Of a stretch of DNA of 64,000 bases, positions 26,088 to 35,117 are shown in pieces. The notes beneath the pieces were generated by a model. The model was not told the DNA's origin, made no database searches, and saw nothing but the letters and a program-made list of their open reading frames with translations. The stretch covers positions 1-64,000 of the forward strand of contig JAAVDM010000032.1 of the NCBI GenBank assembly GCA_014801815.1. Reading direction: 5' to 3'. This stretch comes from Bacteroides sp. (GTDB taxonomy: Bacteria > Bacteroidota > Bacteroidia > Bacteroidales > Muribaculaceae). Positions within the stretch are counted from its first letter, which is position 1. The number at the start of each line of letters is the position of its first letter. Both the position numbers and the translations under genes were made by a program.

Positions 26088-27395
26088 ATGGAACGTCTGT
26101 ATCATCATCTCTGGAAATACCGTATGTTCGGACGACGTCTGCGTCTGGCCGACGGACGACGTGTAGAAGTCATTGACCCCGGACTACCCAACAACGGAGC
26201 AGGCCCTGACTTTTTCAATTCAAAGATACGTATTGCAGACGGCGAAGAGTGGGCCGGTAATGTTGAAATTCACGTCAAGGCATCTGACTGGTTCCGTCAC
26301 GGACATGACAAAGACACGGCTTATGACTCTATCATACTGCATGTTGTTGCAGCATCAGATTGTCGTGTGAACAGGCGCGACGGTTCGGTAATACCACAGG
26401 TAGAAGTCATACTGCCTCCCGAATTGTACTCAGCCTATTCTCGACTGCACACCGACCTTGACGCAGTGAGGTGTGAACACGGACTACGCACCCTCCCCCA
26501 GCTTACCGTCATAGACTGGCTTGAATCGCTCGCCATAGAACGTTTGCAGACACGTGCCTCAAACGTAATGAGAATATTCGCTCTCACCGGTAATGACTGG
26601 CAACAGACATGTTTCGTAATACTGGCCCGTGCTATGGGGTTCGGATTGAACGGTGACCCTTTTGAACTAACAGCTCTCTCGTTGCCGCTACGCATAATGG
26701 CACGTCACAGCGACAATCCTCTACAACTTGAAGCGCTGCTTTTCGGACAGGCAGGAATGCTCGATACATCTCAGCATATATTAGATGACCGTTATCAACT
26801 GCTATGCCGCGAATATTATTTTTTAGCACGCAAATACGGTCTGAAACCGTTGCGTTGTGATATGTGGAAATATGCCCGCACAAGGCCACAGAATATGCCG
26901 CACAGACGTCTTGCAATGTTGGCACGAGCATGTGAAGGCGGATTCTCCATGTTGCGCACACTACTCGACTGCAAGGGTGATCCGGAACTTCTGACTCCAT
27001 TATTCGGTTGGAAGCTCGAAGGCTATTGGGCGACTCATCAGTCTTTTGATACTGATGAGTCATCCGCACCGGCAAAACTGTCTCAAGCCTCGATACGCCT
27101 GCTCATGATAAATGCCGTAGCACCGCTTTATTATGCTTATGGTATGCACATAGGTAATCCTGACATGGCTGAACTTGCTCTTGACCTGCTCGAAGCACTG
27201 CCACCTGAACAGAATACAATCATACGACGGTGGCAGGCGGCAGGATTGTCCGTAAAGTCAGCCGCCACTTCACAGGCTCTGTTACAGCTACGGCGTGAAT
27301 ACTGTGACAAACGAAACTGTATGCGCTGCCGTTTCAGCCATCAGCTGTTGCGCACCATAATAACTGAAAGCGATAAGGCATCAATATATTCCTGA
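26088..27395 (+). CDS. DUF2851 family protein
   Basis: This 435-residue cytoplasmic protein matches DUF2851, a Bacteroidetes family. The conserved N-terminal block reads LPNNGAGPDFFNSKIRI, then EWAGNVEIHVKASDW and then the histidine-rich RHGHDKDTAYDSIILHVV. The D/E/K spacing in this block resembles a nuclease-like core, but no function is established to my knowledge. A Cys cluster CDKRNCMRCRF lies near the C-terminus and could bind metal. recO follows after five bases, so a link to DNA repair is a reasonable inference. Confidence 0.9.
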   Translation: MERLYHHLWKYRMFGRRLRLADGRRVEVIDPGLPNNGAGPDFFNSKIRIADGEEWAGNVEIHVKASDWFRHGHDKDTAYDSIILHVVAASDCRVNRRDGSVIPQVEVILPPELYSAYSRLHTDLDAVRCEHGLRTLPQLTVIDWLESLAIERLQTRASNVMRIFALTGNDWQQTCFVILARAMGFGLNGDPFELTALSLPLRIMARHSDNPLQLEALLFGQAGMLDTSQHILDDRYQLLCREYYFLARKYGLKPLRCDMWKYARTRPQNMPHRRLAMLARACEGGFSMLRTLLDCKGDPELLTPLFGWKLEGYWATHQSFDTDESSAPAKLSQASIRLLMINAVAPLYYAYGMHIGNPDMAELALDLLEALPPEQNTIIRRWQAAGLSVKSAATSQALLQLRREYCDKRNCMRCRFSHQLLRTIITESDKASIYS

Positions 27396-27400
27396 CCGTT

Positions 27401-28126
27401 ATGTTGGAAAAACTTCAAGGTATCGTTACAGACATACGGCGGCATAACGATCGTCATAATGTGGTGACTCTTTTCACACGTCAGCGCGGACGTGTGGCTT
27501 TTCTGTCGACTGCCGGCTCAAGTCGCTCGGCAAGACTGATACAAGCCAGACTCCAGCCTTTAGCTATCATCGAAACCGAAGTTAATTTCAAGACAACACG
27601 TGAGCTGCAGCAACTCGGATCATTTCAACCTTTATTAGTGGCCGATTCCCTGAGATTCAATCCTGTCAAGGCTGCCATAGTCATGTTCATCAGCGAATTT
27701 CTCAATCATCTGTTACGTGCCTCTCCACCCGATGAGAATCTATGGGACTATATTGCCAATGCCATAAGTGTATTCAATTCTTCTGAGCGCGGAACAGGTA
27801 ACTTTCATCTTGCTCTGCTTGTCACACTCCTGCCTTTTATGGGTATACAGCCGGATCTCAAAAAGGAGGGTGCCAACTATTGGTTTGATATGCAAGGAGG
27901 AGTTCTCACTGACTCACGGCCACTGCACAACAACTTCCTGACTCCGGAAGAAGCTGTCTATGTGCCTCTCATAAGCCGTATGAATTTCGCCAACTATCCT
28001 CGCTTCCGCTTCAATGCCGCACAACGGCGACTCATTCTGAGACGCCTGCTCGATTACTATGCTCTTCATCTGCCGGGAATGACGGGTCTTAAATCACCCG
28101 ACGTGCTTGCCGACCTGTTCAATTGA
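27401..28126 (+). CDS. recO: DNA repair protein RecO
   Basis: RecO works with RecR to load RecA on SSB-coated single-stranded DNA. The 241-residue product has the N-terminal OB-fold (MLEKLQGIVTDIRRHND, then TLFTRQRGRVAFL) and a helical C-terminal domain with the LVTLLPFMGIQPDL segment. The zinc-binding cysteines found in some RecO proteins are absent, as is usual in Bacteroidetes. It is tightly coupled to the DUF2851 gene. Confidence 0.93.
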   Translation: MLEKLQGIVTDIRRHNDRHNVVTLFTRQRGRVAFLSTAGSSRSARLIQARLQPLAIIETEVNFKTTRELQQLGSFQPLLVADSLRFNPVKAAIVMFISEFLNHLLRASPPDENLWDYIANAISVFNSSERGTGNFHLALLVTLLPFMGIQPDLKKEGANYWFDMQGGVLTDSRPLHNNFLTPEEAVYVPLISRMNFANYPRFRFNAAQRRLILRRLLDYYALHLPGMTGLKSPDVLADLFN

Positions 28127-28369
28127 TAACCGCCGAGGAAGAAAAAACCGAAAAAGTTGCAAATTAGACATTTGACGCTTTATATGCAATCAAACAGGCT
28201 AAGTAGTATAATATTAGTATACTCATTGACCTTAGCTAACAATTATAGTTTACATTTGTCTGCCACAAGAGGCGGTATACATTCTTTTACAAAACTTTAA
28301 TAAGAGTTAAAGTGCACTAATACAGTGAATTTTTTTGCCAAAAAATTTTTTCTGAACAATTTTATGTAT

Positions 28370-28446
28370 TAATTTTGCACCGTGTTTTTCATGGTATTAG
28401 ATTTAAGGTTAGAGGATTAGTTGTCGAGAGACACCTAATCTTTTTT
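28370..28446 (+). ncRNA. Candidate short RNA with own promoter and terminator
   Basis: The 331-base gap 28127-28457 contains no gene. A -7 element TAATTTTG lies at 28370-28377. About 36 bases later a hairpin with arms 28415-28425 and 28430-28440 (GATTAG and CTAATC outer stem, GAGA loop) is followed by T6. Together these define a transcript of roughly 60 bases starting near 28384. It has no start codon followed by a plausible frame. It may be a small RNA or an abortive leader whose gene has been lost. A -33 element is not clear. Confidence 0.5.
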
Positions 28447-28457
28447 ATTTATACCTA

Positions 28458-29534
28458 TTACGAGCGTCCGCCGGTAAGTAGTGAGGCAACAGTCGGGAAA
28501 AAACGCCTGCAAAATGAGTTAAGAAGCAGACTGACACCAATCAGCAGTATCAAATCAAGAAAATAGACTGTCAGTATCGCCCAATCACTATCCGGAGAGA
28601 TATGACCGAGTAAAAATCTCATCACTGCCGAACTGTAAAGACCGTGACAAGCATAGACAAAAAACGCACTGTTTTCAAGCCACGCGTCAGCTTTGCCTCC
28701 ACGCTCCACATAATGTATTGCGACAGATGTCATAGCCATAACTCCACAACACAGACAACAGAAAACAAGTTCTCTGTTCCACCATGCTGCCTCGGGAGTA
28801 AATAATACGGTAAGTGCTAAGGCCAACCATATTCCCGACAGCAGCCACACGTAACGTCCGAGCCATGTTATGTCTATACGAGTCACAGCGACAAAGGCAC
28901 CGGCATAAAAGTAATACCACCCGTCAATATACATTACGCCACTACCCCACAAAGCCATAGCAAGAGTAGTGAGAATAAATACCCGGCTACCTCCGCGTGC
29001 CATATACCACACGACCGGCGAAAGGAACACAGCTACAATAATAAGGTCACGTACAAACCACAGTACAAAGTCATAGGGATAAGAAGTCCCAGGCATCTCC
29101 CAGAAACCGGCTAAAACAGTCAATGGCGACAAAGTTATGTCCTCGTATTGGCTGAAACCAGCCGAAGCACCCAAATGTCGTTTGAGAATAAAACCACAAA
29201 GCCCGAGCAGATTCCATAACAGATAAGGCACCACAAGACTCATGAAACGCCGCCGGGTTTTACGCCACCATAAAGAAGGTGTGAAACGTTCCACACCTCT
29301 GAAATACAGATAACCGGCAAGAATAAAAAATAACGGTACACATGAACGTGCCATAATACCGCTTAACAAGCTGATTACACTATACCCTAATATATCATGC
29401 CCCCGCCCGGTAGCATCAGCACCGAGCGAGGGCAGAAGATTGCAGTGTATCAGTACCACGCCTATGATAAGCGGGAAACGTAACGCCGATATTGCTCGAC
29501 CCACTGTATCACGACGTGATGAGGCATCAGTCAT
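28458..29534 (-). CDS. Acyltransferase family 3 membrane protein
   Basis: This 358-residue integral membrane protein of the acyltransferase-3 (OafA/WecH-like) family is predicted to transfer an acyl group, usually acetyl, to an envelope glycan or lipid. The conserved N-terminal His of helix 1 is in [10 protein letters not shown]. The second motif [12 protein letters not shown] precedes the arginine-rich [18 protein letters not shown]. About ten helices follow. Its ATG overlaps the stop of queA by four bases. The acceptor cannot be identified, and the position in a tRNA-modification and envelope operon gives no clear clue. Confidence 0.88.
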   Translation of the reverse strand: MTDASSRRDTVGRAISALRFPLIIGVVLIHCNLLPSLGADATGRGHDILGYSVISLLSGIMARSCVPLFFILAGYLYFRGVERFTPSLWWRKTRRRFMSLVVPYLLWNLLGLCGFILKRHLGASAGFSQYEDITLSPLTVLAGFWEMPGTSYPYDFVLWFVRDLIIVAVFLSPVVWYMARGGSRVFILTTLAMALWGSGVMYIDGWYYFYAGAFVAVTRIDITWLGRYVWLLSGIWLALALTVLFTPEAAWWNRELVFCCLCCGVMAMTSVAIHYVERGGKADAWLENSAFFVYACHGLYSSAVMRFLLGHISPDSDWAILTVYFLDLILLIGVSLLLNSFCRRFFPTVASLLTGGRS

Positions 29535-30583
29535 CGCAGCACTAGCATGGCGTCACCATAGGCGCCGAAGTTGTAACGTTCCTTCACAGCCACATCGTAC
29601 GCCTCCATAATAAGCTTATAGCCACCGAAGGCAGCAACCATCATAAGCATTGTGCTAAGAGGCATGTGGAAGTTGGAGATAAGCGAATTGCATACCGTAA
29701 AGTCGTACGGAGGGAAGATAAACTTGTTGGTCCAGCCGGAATAAGTCATAAGATGACCGTTCATACACACTGAGCTGGCCACAGCTCTGAGGACAGATGT
29801 ACCTACGGCACATACGCTCGAATTGCGGTCCTTAGCGGCATTTACCATATCCACAAGGTCACTGTCCACTATCATCTCCTCGCTGTCCATACGGTGTTTG
29901 GTAAGGTCTTCGACATCAATATCCTTGAAGTTACCACGACCGCTGTGCAGCGTCAGGAAGCCACGTTCGACACCTTTGATTTCAAGACGCTTCAGCAATT
30001 CACGGCTGAAGTGCATACCGGCCGCCGGAGCCATCACGGCACCCTCCTTGCTGGCAAAGATACACTGATAGCGCTCCGCATCCTCAGGTTCGGCCGGACG
30101 GGTGATATAGTCAGGTAGTGGGGTCTCACCCATAGCGTACAGAGCGGCTTTAAACTCATCATGAGGGCCATCATACAGAAAACGCAGTGTACGACCACGC
30201 GATGTGGTATTGTCTATAACCTCGGCTACCATTGACTCATCAGCGCCGAAATACAGCTTGTTGCCTATACGTATCTTGCGTGCAGGTTCTACCAGCACGT
30301 CCCAGAACTTGTTCTCAACGTTCAGCTCACGCAACAGAAACACCTCGATGCAGGCTCCCGTCTTCTCCTTGTTACCATAGAGTCGTGCCGGGAATACTTT
30401 GGTGTCGTTGAAGATCATCACATCTCCCTCTTCAAAATAGTTAATCACCTCTTTGAAGATATGGTGGCTTATCTCGCCTGTGCGGGAGTTGACTACCATA
30501 AGACGACATTCATCGCGGTTTTCCGACGGATATTGTGCAATAAGGTCGGCGGGAAGCTTAAACTTGAACTGTGATAATTTCAT
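29531..30583 (-). CDS. queA: S-adenosylmethionine:tRNA ribosyltransferase-isomerase (QueA)
   Basis: QueA transfers and isomerises the ribosyl part of SAM onto preQ1 in tRNA, forming epoxyqueuosine. The 350-residue product is full length and starts [19 protein letters not shown], with the conserved [31 protein letters not shown] and [12 protein letters not shown] segments. It follows truB after 95 bases, a gap that contains a small hairpin, and is coupled by ATGA to the acyltransferase. Confidence 0.96.
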   Translation of the reverse strand: MKLSQFKFKLPADLIAQYPSENRDECRLMVVNSRTGEISHHIFKEVINYFEEGDVMIFNDTKVFPARLYGNKEKTGACIEVFLLRELNVENKFWDVLVEPARKIRIGNKLYFGADESMVAEVIDNTTSRGRTLRFLYDGPHDEFKAALYAMGETPLPDYITRPAEPEDAERYQCIFASKEGAVMAPAAGMHFSRELLKRLEIKGVERGFLTLHSGRGNFKDIDVEDLTKHRMDSEEMIVDSDLVDMVNAAKDRNSSVCAVGTSVLRAVASSVCMNGHLMTYSGWTNKFIFPPYDFTVCNSLISNFHMPLSTMLMMVAAFGGYKLIMEAYDVAVKERYNFGAYGDAMLVLR

Positions 30584-30619
30584 ATCGGTTCGGTCAGATT
30601 GTTTGACTGAATTGTCGCC

Positions 30620-30658
30620 GTCCTGTCCTTGGCCCGTAGTGTGACCGGTACAGGACGT
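30620..30658 (-). other. Intergenic hairpin between truB and queA
   Basis: CGTCCTGT at 30620-30627 and ACAGGACG at 30651-30658 can form an 8-bp stem with a 23-base loop. There is no T-run, so it may affect mRNA stability rather than terminate. Confidence 0.4.
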
Positions 30659-30679
30659 GCGGGTTTAGGGTTATTTGTT

Positions 30680-31417
30680 TCATTGTGTATCGGCCGGAGC
30701 TTCGGGCAGACGATAATCGTCCGGGAAAGTCACAGGGCCGTTCAGTATACGCTCTACAGCCTGGTCCACTGTCAGACAGTCGGCCACCTTAATATTACCG
30801 ACACGTGTACGCCGCAATTCTACAAGATGGGCGCCACAACCTAATGCCTCGCCTAAATCACGGGCAAGAGCGCGTATATAGGTACCCTTACTGCATACTA
30901 TACGCAGCGTAACGTAAGGCGGCTCAAAAGCCATAAGCTCCAGTTCGGATATTTCGAGGGCTTTGGGTTTCAGTTCCACCTCACGTCCCTTTCGAGCCAG
31001 ACTATAAGCACGTTTTCCGTCAACCTTAACGGCTGAAAAGACCGGAGGTACCTGCATGATACGGCCTCTGAACGAAGGTAGCACATGCTCGACATCAGCG
31101 GGGGTGATATGTTCCCACGGTCGCTCACAGTCTATTTTGGTTTCGAGGTCAAAACTCGGTGTCGTAGCACCAAGACGCACACGGGCCACATACTCCTTGT
31201 CGTCATTCTGAAGTGACTCGATAGAACGTGTGGCACGTCCAGTGCATATTATCAGCACACCGGTAGCCAGAGGGTCAAGGGTACCGGCATGACCTACTTT
31301 GAATCGTCGCAGACGCAGACGGCGCTGTATGGCGCCTCGCACCCGCTTTACAGCATCGAACGATGTCCAGCCCAGCGGCTTGTCGATGCCTATTATTTCT
31401 CCGCTTATAAAGTCCAA
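30680..31417 (-). CDS. truB: tRNA pseudouridine(55) synthase TruB
   Basis: TruB makes the universal pseudouridine 55 in the T-loop of tRNA. The 245-residue product has the N-terminal GIDKPLGWTSFDAV and the catalytic motif GHAGTLDPLATG, with Asp48 at the same number as in E. coli. The KVDGKRAYSLARKG and CSKGTYIRALARDLG motifs follow. The C-terminal PUA extension is short, as in many Bacteroidetes. It follows uppP after 75 bases in the ftsX-queA run. Confidence 0.96.
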   Translation of the reverse strand: MDFISGEIIGIDKPLGWTSFDAVKRVRGAIQRRLRLRRFKVGHAGTLDPLATGVLIICTGRATRSIESLQNDDKEYVARVRLGATTPSFDLETKIDCERPWEHITPADVEHVLPSFRGRIMQVPPVFSAVKVDGKRAYSLARKGREVELKPKALEISELELMAFEPPYVTLRIVCSKGTYIRALARDLGEALGCGAHLVELRRTRVGNIKVADCLTVDQAVERILNGPVTFPDDYRLPEAPADTQ

Positions 31418-31492
31418 TGCTATTGAAACTGTTAAGTGAGTTTTATAACGCCCTATAATATATAGGGAGCGTATTAATTTTTAAGTATTGTA

Positions 31493-32338
31493 TCAGTGCC
31501 ACAACAGACACAGCAGGCCGGCAGCTACACAGTAGATTGAGAACCATATAAGTTTGCCTTTCTTCACCAGATTAATCATCCATTTGCAGGCACAACAGCC
31601 GACTATGAATGAAGCAAAGAAACCTATAGCCATAGGGCCTGCGCCGATGGGCGCCGACTGTTCGGCTGCCGGACTTGCCAACAGATCCTTGAGGTCGAGA
31701 AGTGCCTCTCCCAATATAGGAATTATAACCATCAGGAATGAGAACTGTGCCACTTGATCACGTTTGTCTCCGATAATGATACCGGTCGCTATCGTGGTAC
31801 CCGAACGGCTCAGACCGGGCAGTACAGCCAGCGACTGAGCGCAGCCGATGATGAAAGCATCAAGCCATGTTATATCCCGGCCTCGCGAAGCGGGCACCAT
31901 ATCCGTCCCTGAGCTGTTACGTGCCTCACGCATACCGGTATAGTGTGCGAATGCCAGCAGACAGGCGGTTATCAGAAGACAGACACCTACAAGACTGAGG
32001 CCGTTGCCGAAGAATGACTCCACATAATCCTTAAAACATATACCTACAATACCTATGGGTATACAAGACAGCAACAGCTTGCACACATAATAGAAGTTAT
32101 CATCACGTCTGAAAGTGAAAAAGCTGCGGCAAAGACCGGAGAACATAGGCCACAGAACGACTATGGTTGAAAGTACTGTGGCGGCATGAAGGAGTATATC
32201 AAATTCAAGTACCTTGTCCGAAGGAAGATCTACGCCGAGCATCTGACGGAAAATCTCAAGATGTCCGCTTGAACTTATGGGCAGATACTCTGACAGCCCC
32301 TGCACTATGCCCAATATCAGGGCATCAATCCATTCCAT
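31493..32338 (-). CDS. uppP: Undecaprenyl-diphosphatase UppP (BacA)
   Basis: UppP is an inner-membrane enzyme that recycles undecaprenyl diphosphate to the monophosphate carrier used for peptidoglycan and other glycans. The 281 residues include the two catalytic motifs, GLSEYLPISSSGH at 14-26 and PGLSRSGTT near 174, and about eight helices. Its start overlaps the end of the DUF3098 gene by 14 bases, indicating co-translation. The ftsX-DUF3098-uppP-truB-queA order is a conserved Bacteroidetes arrangement linking cell wall and tRNA modification. Confidence 0.96.
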   Translation of the reverse strand: MEWIDALILGIVQGLSEYLPISSSGHLEIFRQMLGVDLPSDKVLEFDILLHAATVLSTIVVLWPMFSGLCRSFFTFRRDDNFYYVCKLLLSCIPIGIVGICFKDYVESFFGNGLSLVGVCLLITACLLAFAHYTGMREARNSSGTDMVPASRGRDITWLDAFIIGCAQSLAVLPGLSRSGTTIATGIIIGDKRDQVAQFSFLMVIIPILGEALLDLKDLLASPAAEQSAPIGAGPMAIGFFASFIVGCCACKWMINLVKKGKLIWFSIYCVAAGLLCLLWH

Positions 32339-32654
32339 TATTATTATCTGTTAGTTTTGTTTTATTAGGTTCATTTTTGTGCAGGTGCTTGGGCTGCCAT
32401 ACTATTGCAAAGGCCATAAGCAGAAATCCGGCAAAAGCTATCGTCGGACCCACCACTATGCGGCGTGTGCTGAAGATGTCGGGATTATAACCGCCCTCCA
32501 CACTGCTGCCGCTACCGCTCATAAGGGCGAAGCCTAAAATTATAAGCAACAGACACAAAGCCATAAGCAGGAAATTGGTCTTGGTAAAGGGTTTCTCACG
32601 TTCGCTCACATGTTGTAGCGGTGCGGTTTCATTGGTTGGGGTTGTATATGACAT
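32325..32654 (-). CDS. DUF3098 family small membrane protein
   Basis: This 109-residue protein has a charged N-terminal tail and two transmembrane helices (about 25-45 and 70-92), separated by an external loop ending NPDIFSTRRIVVGP. This pattern is typical of DUF3098, a family found between ftsX and uppP in Bacteroidetes. Its function is unknown; the neighbourhood suggests a role with FtsX or in lipid-carrier recycling. Confidence 0.88.
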   Translation of the reverse strand: MSYTTPTNETAPLQHVSEREKPFTKTNFLLMALCLLLIILGFALMSGSGSSVEGGYNPDIFSTRRIVVGPTIAFAGFLLMAFAIVWQPKHLHKNEPNKTKLTDNNNGMD

Positions 32655-32692
32655 GTTTATTTATTATGTTGAACGTTATTCGTTCGACCGCG

Positions 32693-33601
32693 CTATCTGA
32701 ACAGCTGGTCATAGTCCTTATGCAAGTAGCGCGATGTGGCGATACCTGCCGATATACCGCATAGCAAGGCGCCCAGCCCGACAAGACCGCCCCCTACGAT
32801 ACCGAAAGGTATCCACCCTATCAGAGCGACAAGATTGATAGCCGTCGAAGCCGACAGCACCATACCCAAAGCCAGCAGACCGGTGGCAATACAACCGGCC
32901 AGCATACCCGACAGAAGATTATAGAAGATATAAGGACGACGGATAAAGCCGTTGGTCGCACCTACAAGCTGCATGGTATGTATGGTAAAGCGGCGTGCGT
33001 ACACGGCAAGATGTACGGTATTGTTTATAAGTACGAACGAAATCACTATAAGTACCAACGCTATCGCTGCCATAATCCATGTGGCGCGCTCTATGTTGTG
33101 GTTCATTCGAGATACCATCTCCGAGTCGGGAACCGCCACACTCTCTACCTGCGGCAACGTTTCGAGTTGAGCCGCTATAGCCGCTATCGAATCGGATGCC
33201 GTATGTTCGGCACGAAGACGGAACACCACCTCCGGACTGAGGGGATTGACGCCGAACAGTGCCTGAAGGTCTTCGCCGGTCTCGGCTGTCCACGCATCGA
33301 GCGCTTCCTGCTTTGTGATGAGATGAGCCTCAAGAGCATAGGGTTCGGCAGCGATTTGTTCACAAACTACTGCAGCGCGGTCGTCCGAAACACTGTCGGC
33401 CATGACCACGCTTATCTCTATCTTTTCCTTAAGTCTCTGGGTCTCTACAGCGGCGCCAATCGATGTCAGGGCAATGAGACCGATTATCAGCAGCACCAGT
33501 GTCACACTCACAATCGTAGTGAGATGGGCGGCCCAATAAGATATTTTTACCTCTTTTCTTCCTTTCATCTCTTGATGAGGCGGTTTCGTCCGGAGCGGCA
33601 C
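32693..33601 (-). CDS. ftsX: Cell division protein FtsX (permease)
   Basis: FtsX pairs with the ATPase FtsE to couple division to activation of peptidoglycan hydrolases. The 302-residue product has a short cytoplasmic N-terminus, helix 1 (about 25-48), a large extracytoplasmic domain (about 50-190), and three further helices. This is the standard FtsX topology. An alternative start at Met12 (33568) would remove a proline-rich tail. ftsE is not in the window. It heads the minus-strand operon and has a good promoter at 33704-33734. Confidence 0.93.
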   Translation of the reverse strand: MPLRTKPPHQEMKGRKEVKISYWAAHLTTIVSVTLVLLIIGLIALTSIGAAVETQRLKEKIEISVVMADSVSDDRAAVVCEQIAAEPYALEAHLITKQEALDAWTAETGEDLQALFGVNPLSPEVVFRLRAEHTASDSIAAIAAQLETLPQVESVAVPDSEMVSRMNHNIERATWIMAAIALVLIVISFVLINNTVHLAVYARRFTIHTMQLVGATNGFIRRPYIFYNLLSGMLAGCIATGLLALGMVLSASTAINLVALIGWIPFGIVGGGLVGLGALLCGISAGIATSRYLHKDYDQLFR

Positions 33602-33703
33602 GCGCAGCGAGACGGAGTTGGTTTGTGTTCAGACATGAGGCAGACATCATTCATTCAGCCGATACAGGCACGGTTATGAGTTACCCCTCAGTCTTATAGA
33701 GTG

Positions 33704-33734
33704 CAAAGATAATAAAACCATTATTTCATGTCAA
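33704..33734 (-). promoter_or_regulatory. Promoter of the ftsX operon
   Basis: On the minus strand TTG at 33732-33734 and TATCTTTG at 33704-33711 are separated by 20 bases. Transcription should begin near 33699. Confidence 0.65.
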
Positions 33735-33778
33735 GGTTTTTTAACCTTTTTTAAATCATATACGCCGTCTTTATTGAT

Positions 33779-33786
33779 TAATTTTG
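33779..33786 (+). promoter_or_regulatory. -7 element of mtaB, suggesting a leaderless mRNA
   Basis: TAATTTTG followed by C ends only five bases before the mtaB ATG at 33791. The expected transcription start falls on or next to the A of that ATG, so the mRNA is probably leaderless. Confidence 0.6.
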
Positions 33787-33790
33787 CGCT

Positions 33791-35107
33791 ATGACTGATA
33801 ATTCCGATATTCTGAAAGCGGCATACTTCACCCTCGGGTGCAAACTCAACTTCGCCGAATCATCAACCATAGGCAAACTCCTTGCCGAACGCGGCATCGT
33901 GCGTGCCGCCACCGGTGAGACACCTGATATATGTGTGGTCAATACCTGCTCGGTAACTGAAATGGCCGACAAAAAAGGACGGCAATTGGTACGCCGTCTT
34001 GCAACACGCTATCCCGACGCTACTATCGTAGTGACAGGCTGTTATGCCCAGCTCAAACCCGATGAAGCGGCATCATTGCCGGGAGTGGATATAGTACTCG
34101 GTTCCGACCAGAAACTGCTTATGGCAGACTATATAGACCGCTGGCGCACCAATCGTCAAAAGGCAGTCGCCGTGACGCCGACACATGATATAAAAACCTT
34201 CAGACATTCATGCGAACGCGGTGACCGCACCCGATATTTTCTTAAAGTACAAGACGGTTGCGATTATTTCTGTACTTACTGTACAATACCTTACGCACGT
34301 GGCCGTTCCCGCTCGGGAAATACTGACGAACTTATAGCGCTCGCCCGTCAGGCCGCCGCACAAGGTGGCCGAGAGATTGTTATAACAGGTGTGAACATAG
34401 GGGAATTCGGCCGTGATTCCGGCGAGAGTTTTTTTGAACTTCTGAAACGTCTTGATGCTGTCGAAAGTATCGAGCGCTACCGTATTTCGTCAATTGAGCC
34501 GAATCTGCTCACTGACGATATTATAGACTGGATAGCCAATGAGGCACGTGCTTTCATGCCACATTTTCACATTCCGCTACAATCAGGCTCCGACACTGTA
34601 CTGCGTCTCATGAACCGGCGATATGATACGACTCTGTTCCGCCACAGACTTGAATACATACGCAACCGCATTCCTGACGCATTTATAGGTGTCGATATAA
34701 TAGCGGGTGCTCGTGGTGAGACTCCCGAAGAGTGGAAGCATAGCTTTGACTTTGCTACCTCACTTCCGGCGACACGCTTTCATGTATTCCCCTACTCCGA
34801 GCGTCCGGGCACATCGGCTCTTCATCTGGCCAACCCTGTCAGTCAGCATGACAAGCATCTGCGTGTCAAGGCTCTTACCGATTTGTCAGACAGAAAGCTG
34901 CATGATTTTATGACCTTTCAGACAGGTCTGACACGCCCGGTATTGTGGGAAGGAAGTGCCGACGGTGTGACTATGCACGGACTTACCGACAACTATCTGC
35001 GTGTTTCGGCCCCACTGCATCCGGAACTGGTCAATACAGTCGGTATGGCAAGGCTTGAACGTATATCCGCTAACGAACCAGATACTATAGAGGCCATCTG
35101 TCTCTGA
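33791..35107 (+). CDS. mtaB: tRNA (N6-L-threonylcarbamoyladenosine(37)-C(2))-methylthiotransferase MtaB
   Basis: MtaB is a radical SAM methylthiotransferase that converts t6A37 to ms2t6A37 in tRNA. The 438 residues contain the N-terminal UPF0004 domain binding an auxiliary [4Fe-4S] cluster (GCKLNFAES, VVNTCSVTE, VTGCYAQ). The radical SAM motif CDYFCTYC has Cys157, Cys161 and Cys164, and a C-terminal TRAM-like segment follows. MtaB is favoured over MiaB by the short FTLGCKLN start. It begins a three-gene run with a glycosyltransferase and surE, with gaps of 10 and 21 bases. Confidence 0.95.
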   Translation: MTDNSDILKAAYFTLGCKLNFAESSTIGKLLAERGIVRAATGETPDICVVNTCSVTEMADKKGRQLVRRLATRYPDATIVVTGCYAQLKPDEAASLPGVDIVLGSDQKLLMADYIDRWRTNRQKAVAVTPTHDIKTFRHSCERGDRTRYFLKVQDGCDYFCTYCTIPYARGRSRSGNTDELIALARQAAAQGGREIVITGVNIGEFGRDSGESFFELLKRLDAVESIERYRISSIEPNLLTDDIIDWIANEARAFMPHFHIPLQSGSDTVLRLMNRRYDTTLFRHRLEYIRNRIPDAFIGVDIIAGARGETPEEWKHSFDFATSLPATRFHVFPYSERPGTSALHLANPVSQHDKHLRVKALTDLSDRKLHDFMTFQTGLTRPVLWEGSADGVTMHGLTDNYLRVSAPLHPELVNTVGMARLERISANEPDTIEAICL

Positions 35108-35117
35108 AATCGTCATT

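Noticed and set aside
31474-31485. TTAATTTTTAAG near the uppP-truB gap as another copy of the leader motif
   Set aside because: Only 12 bases match and the GAGCTACTT part is absent; probably chance in AT-rich sequence.
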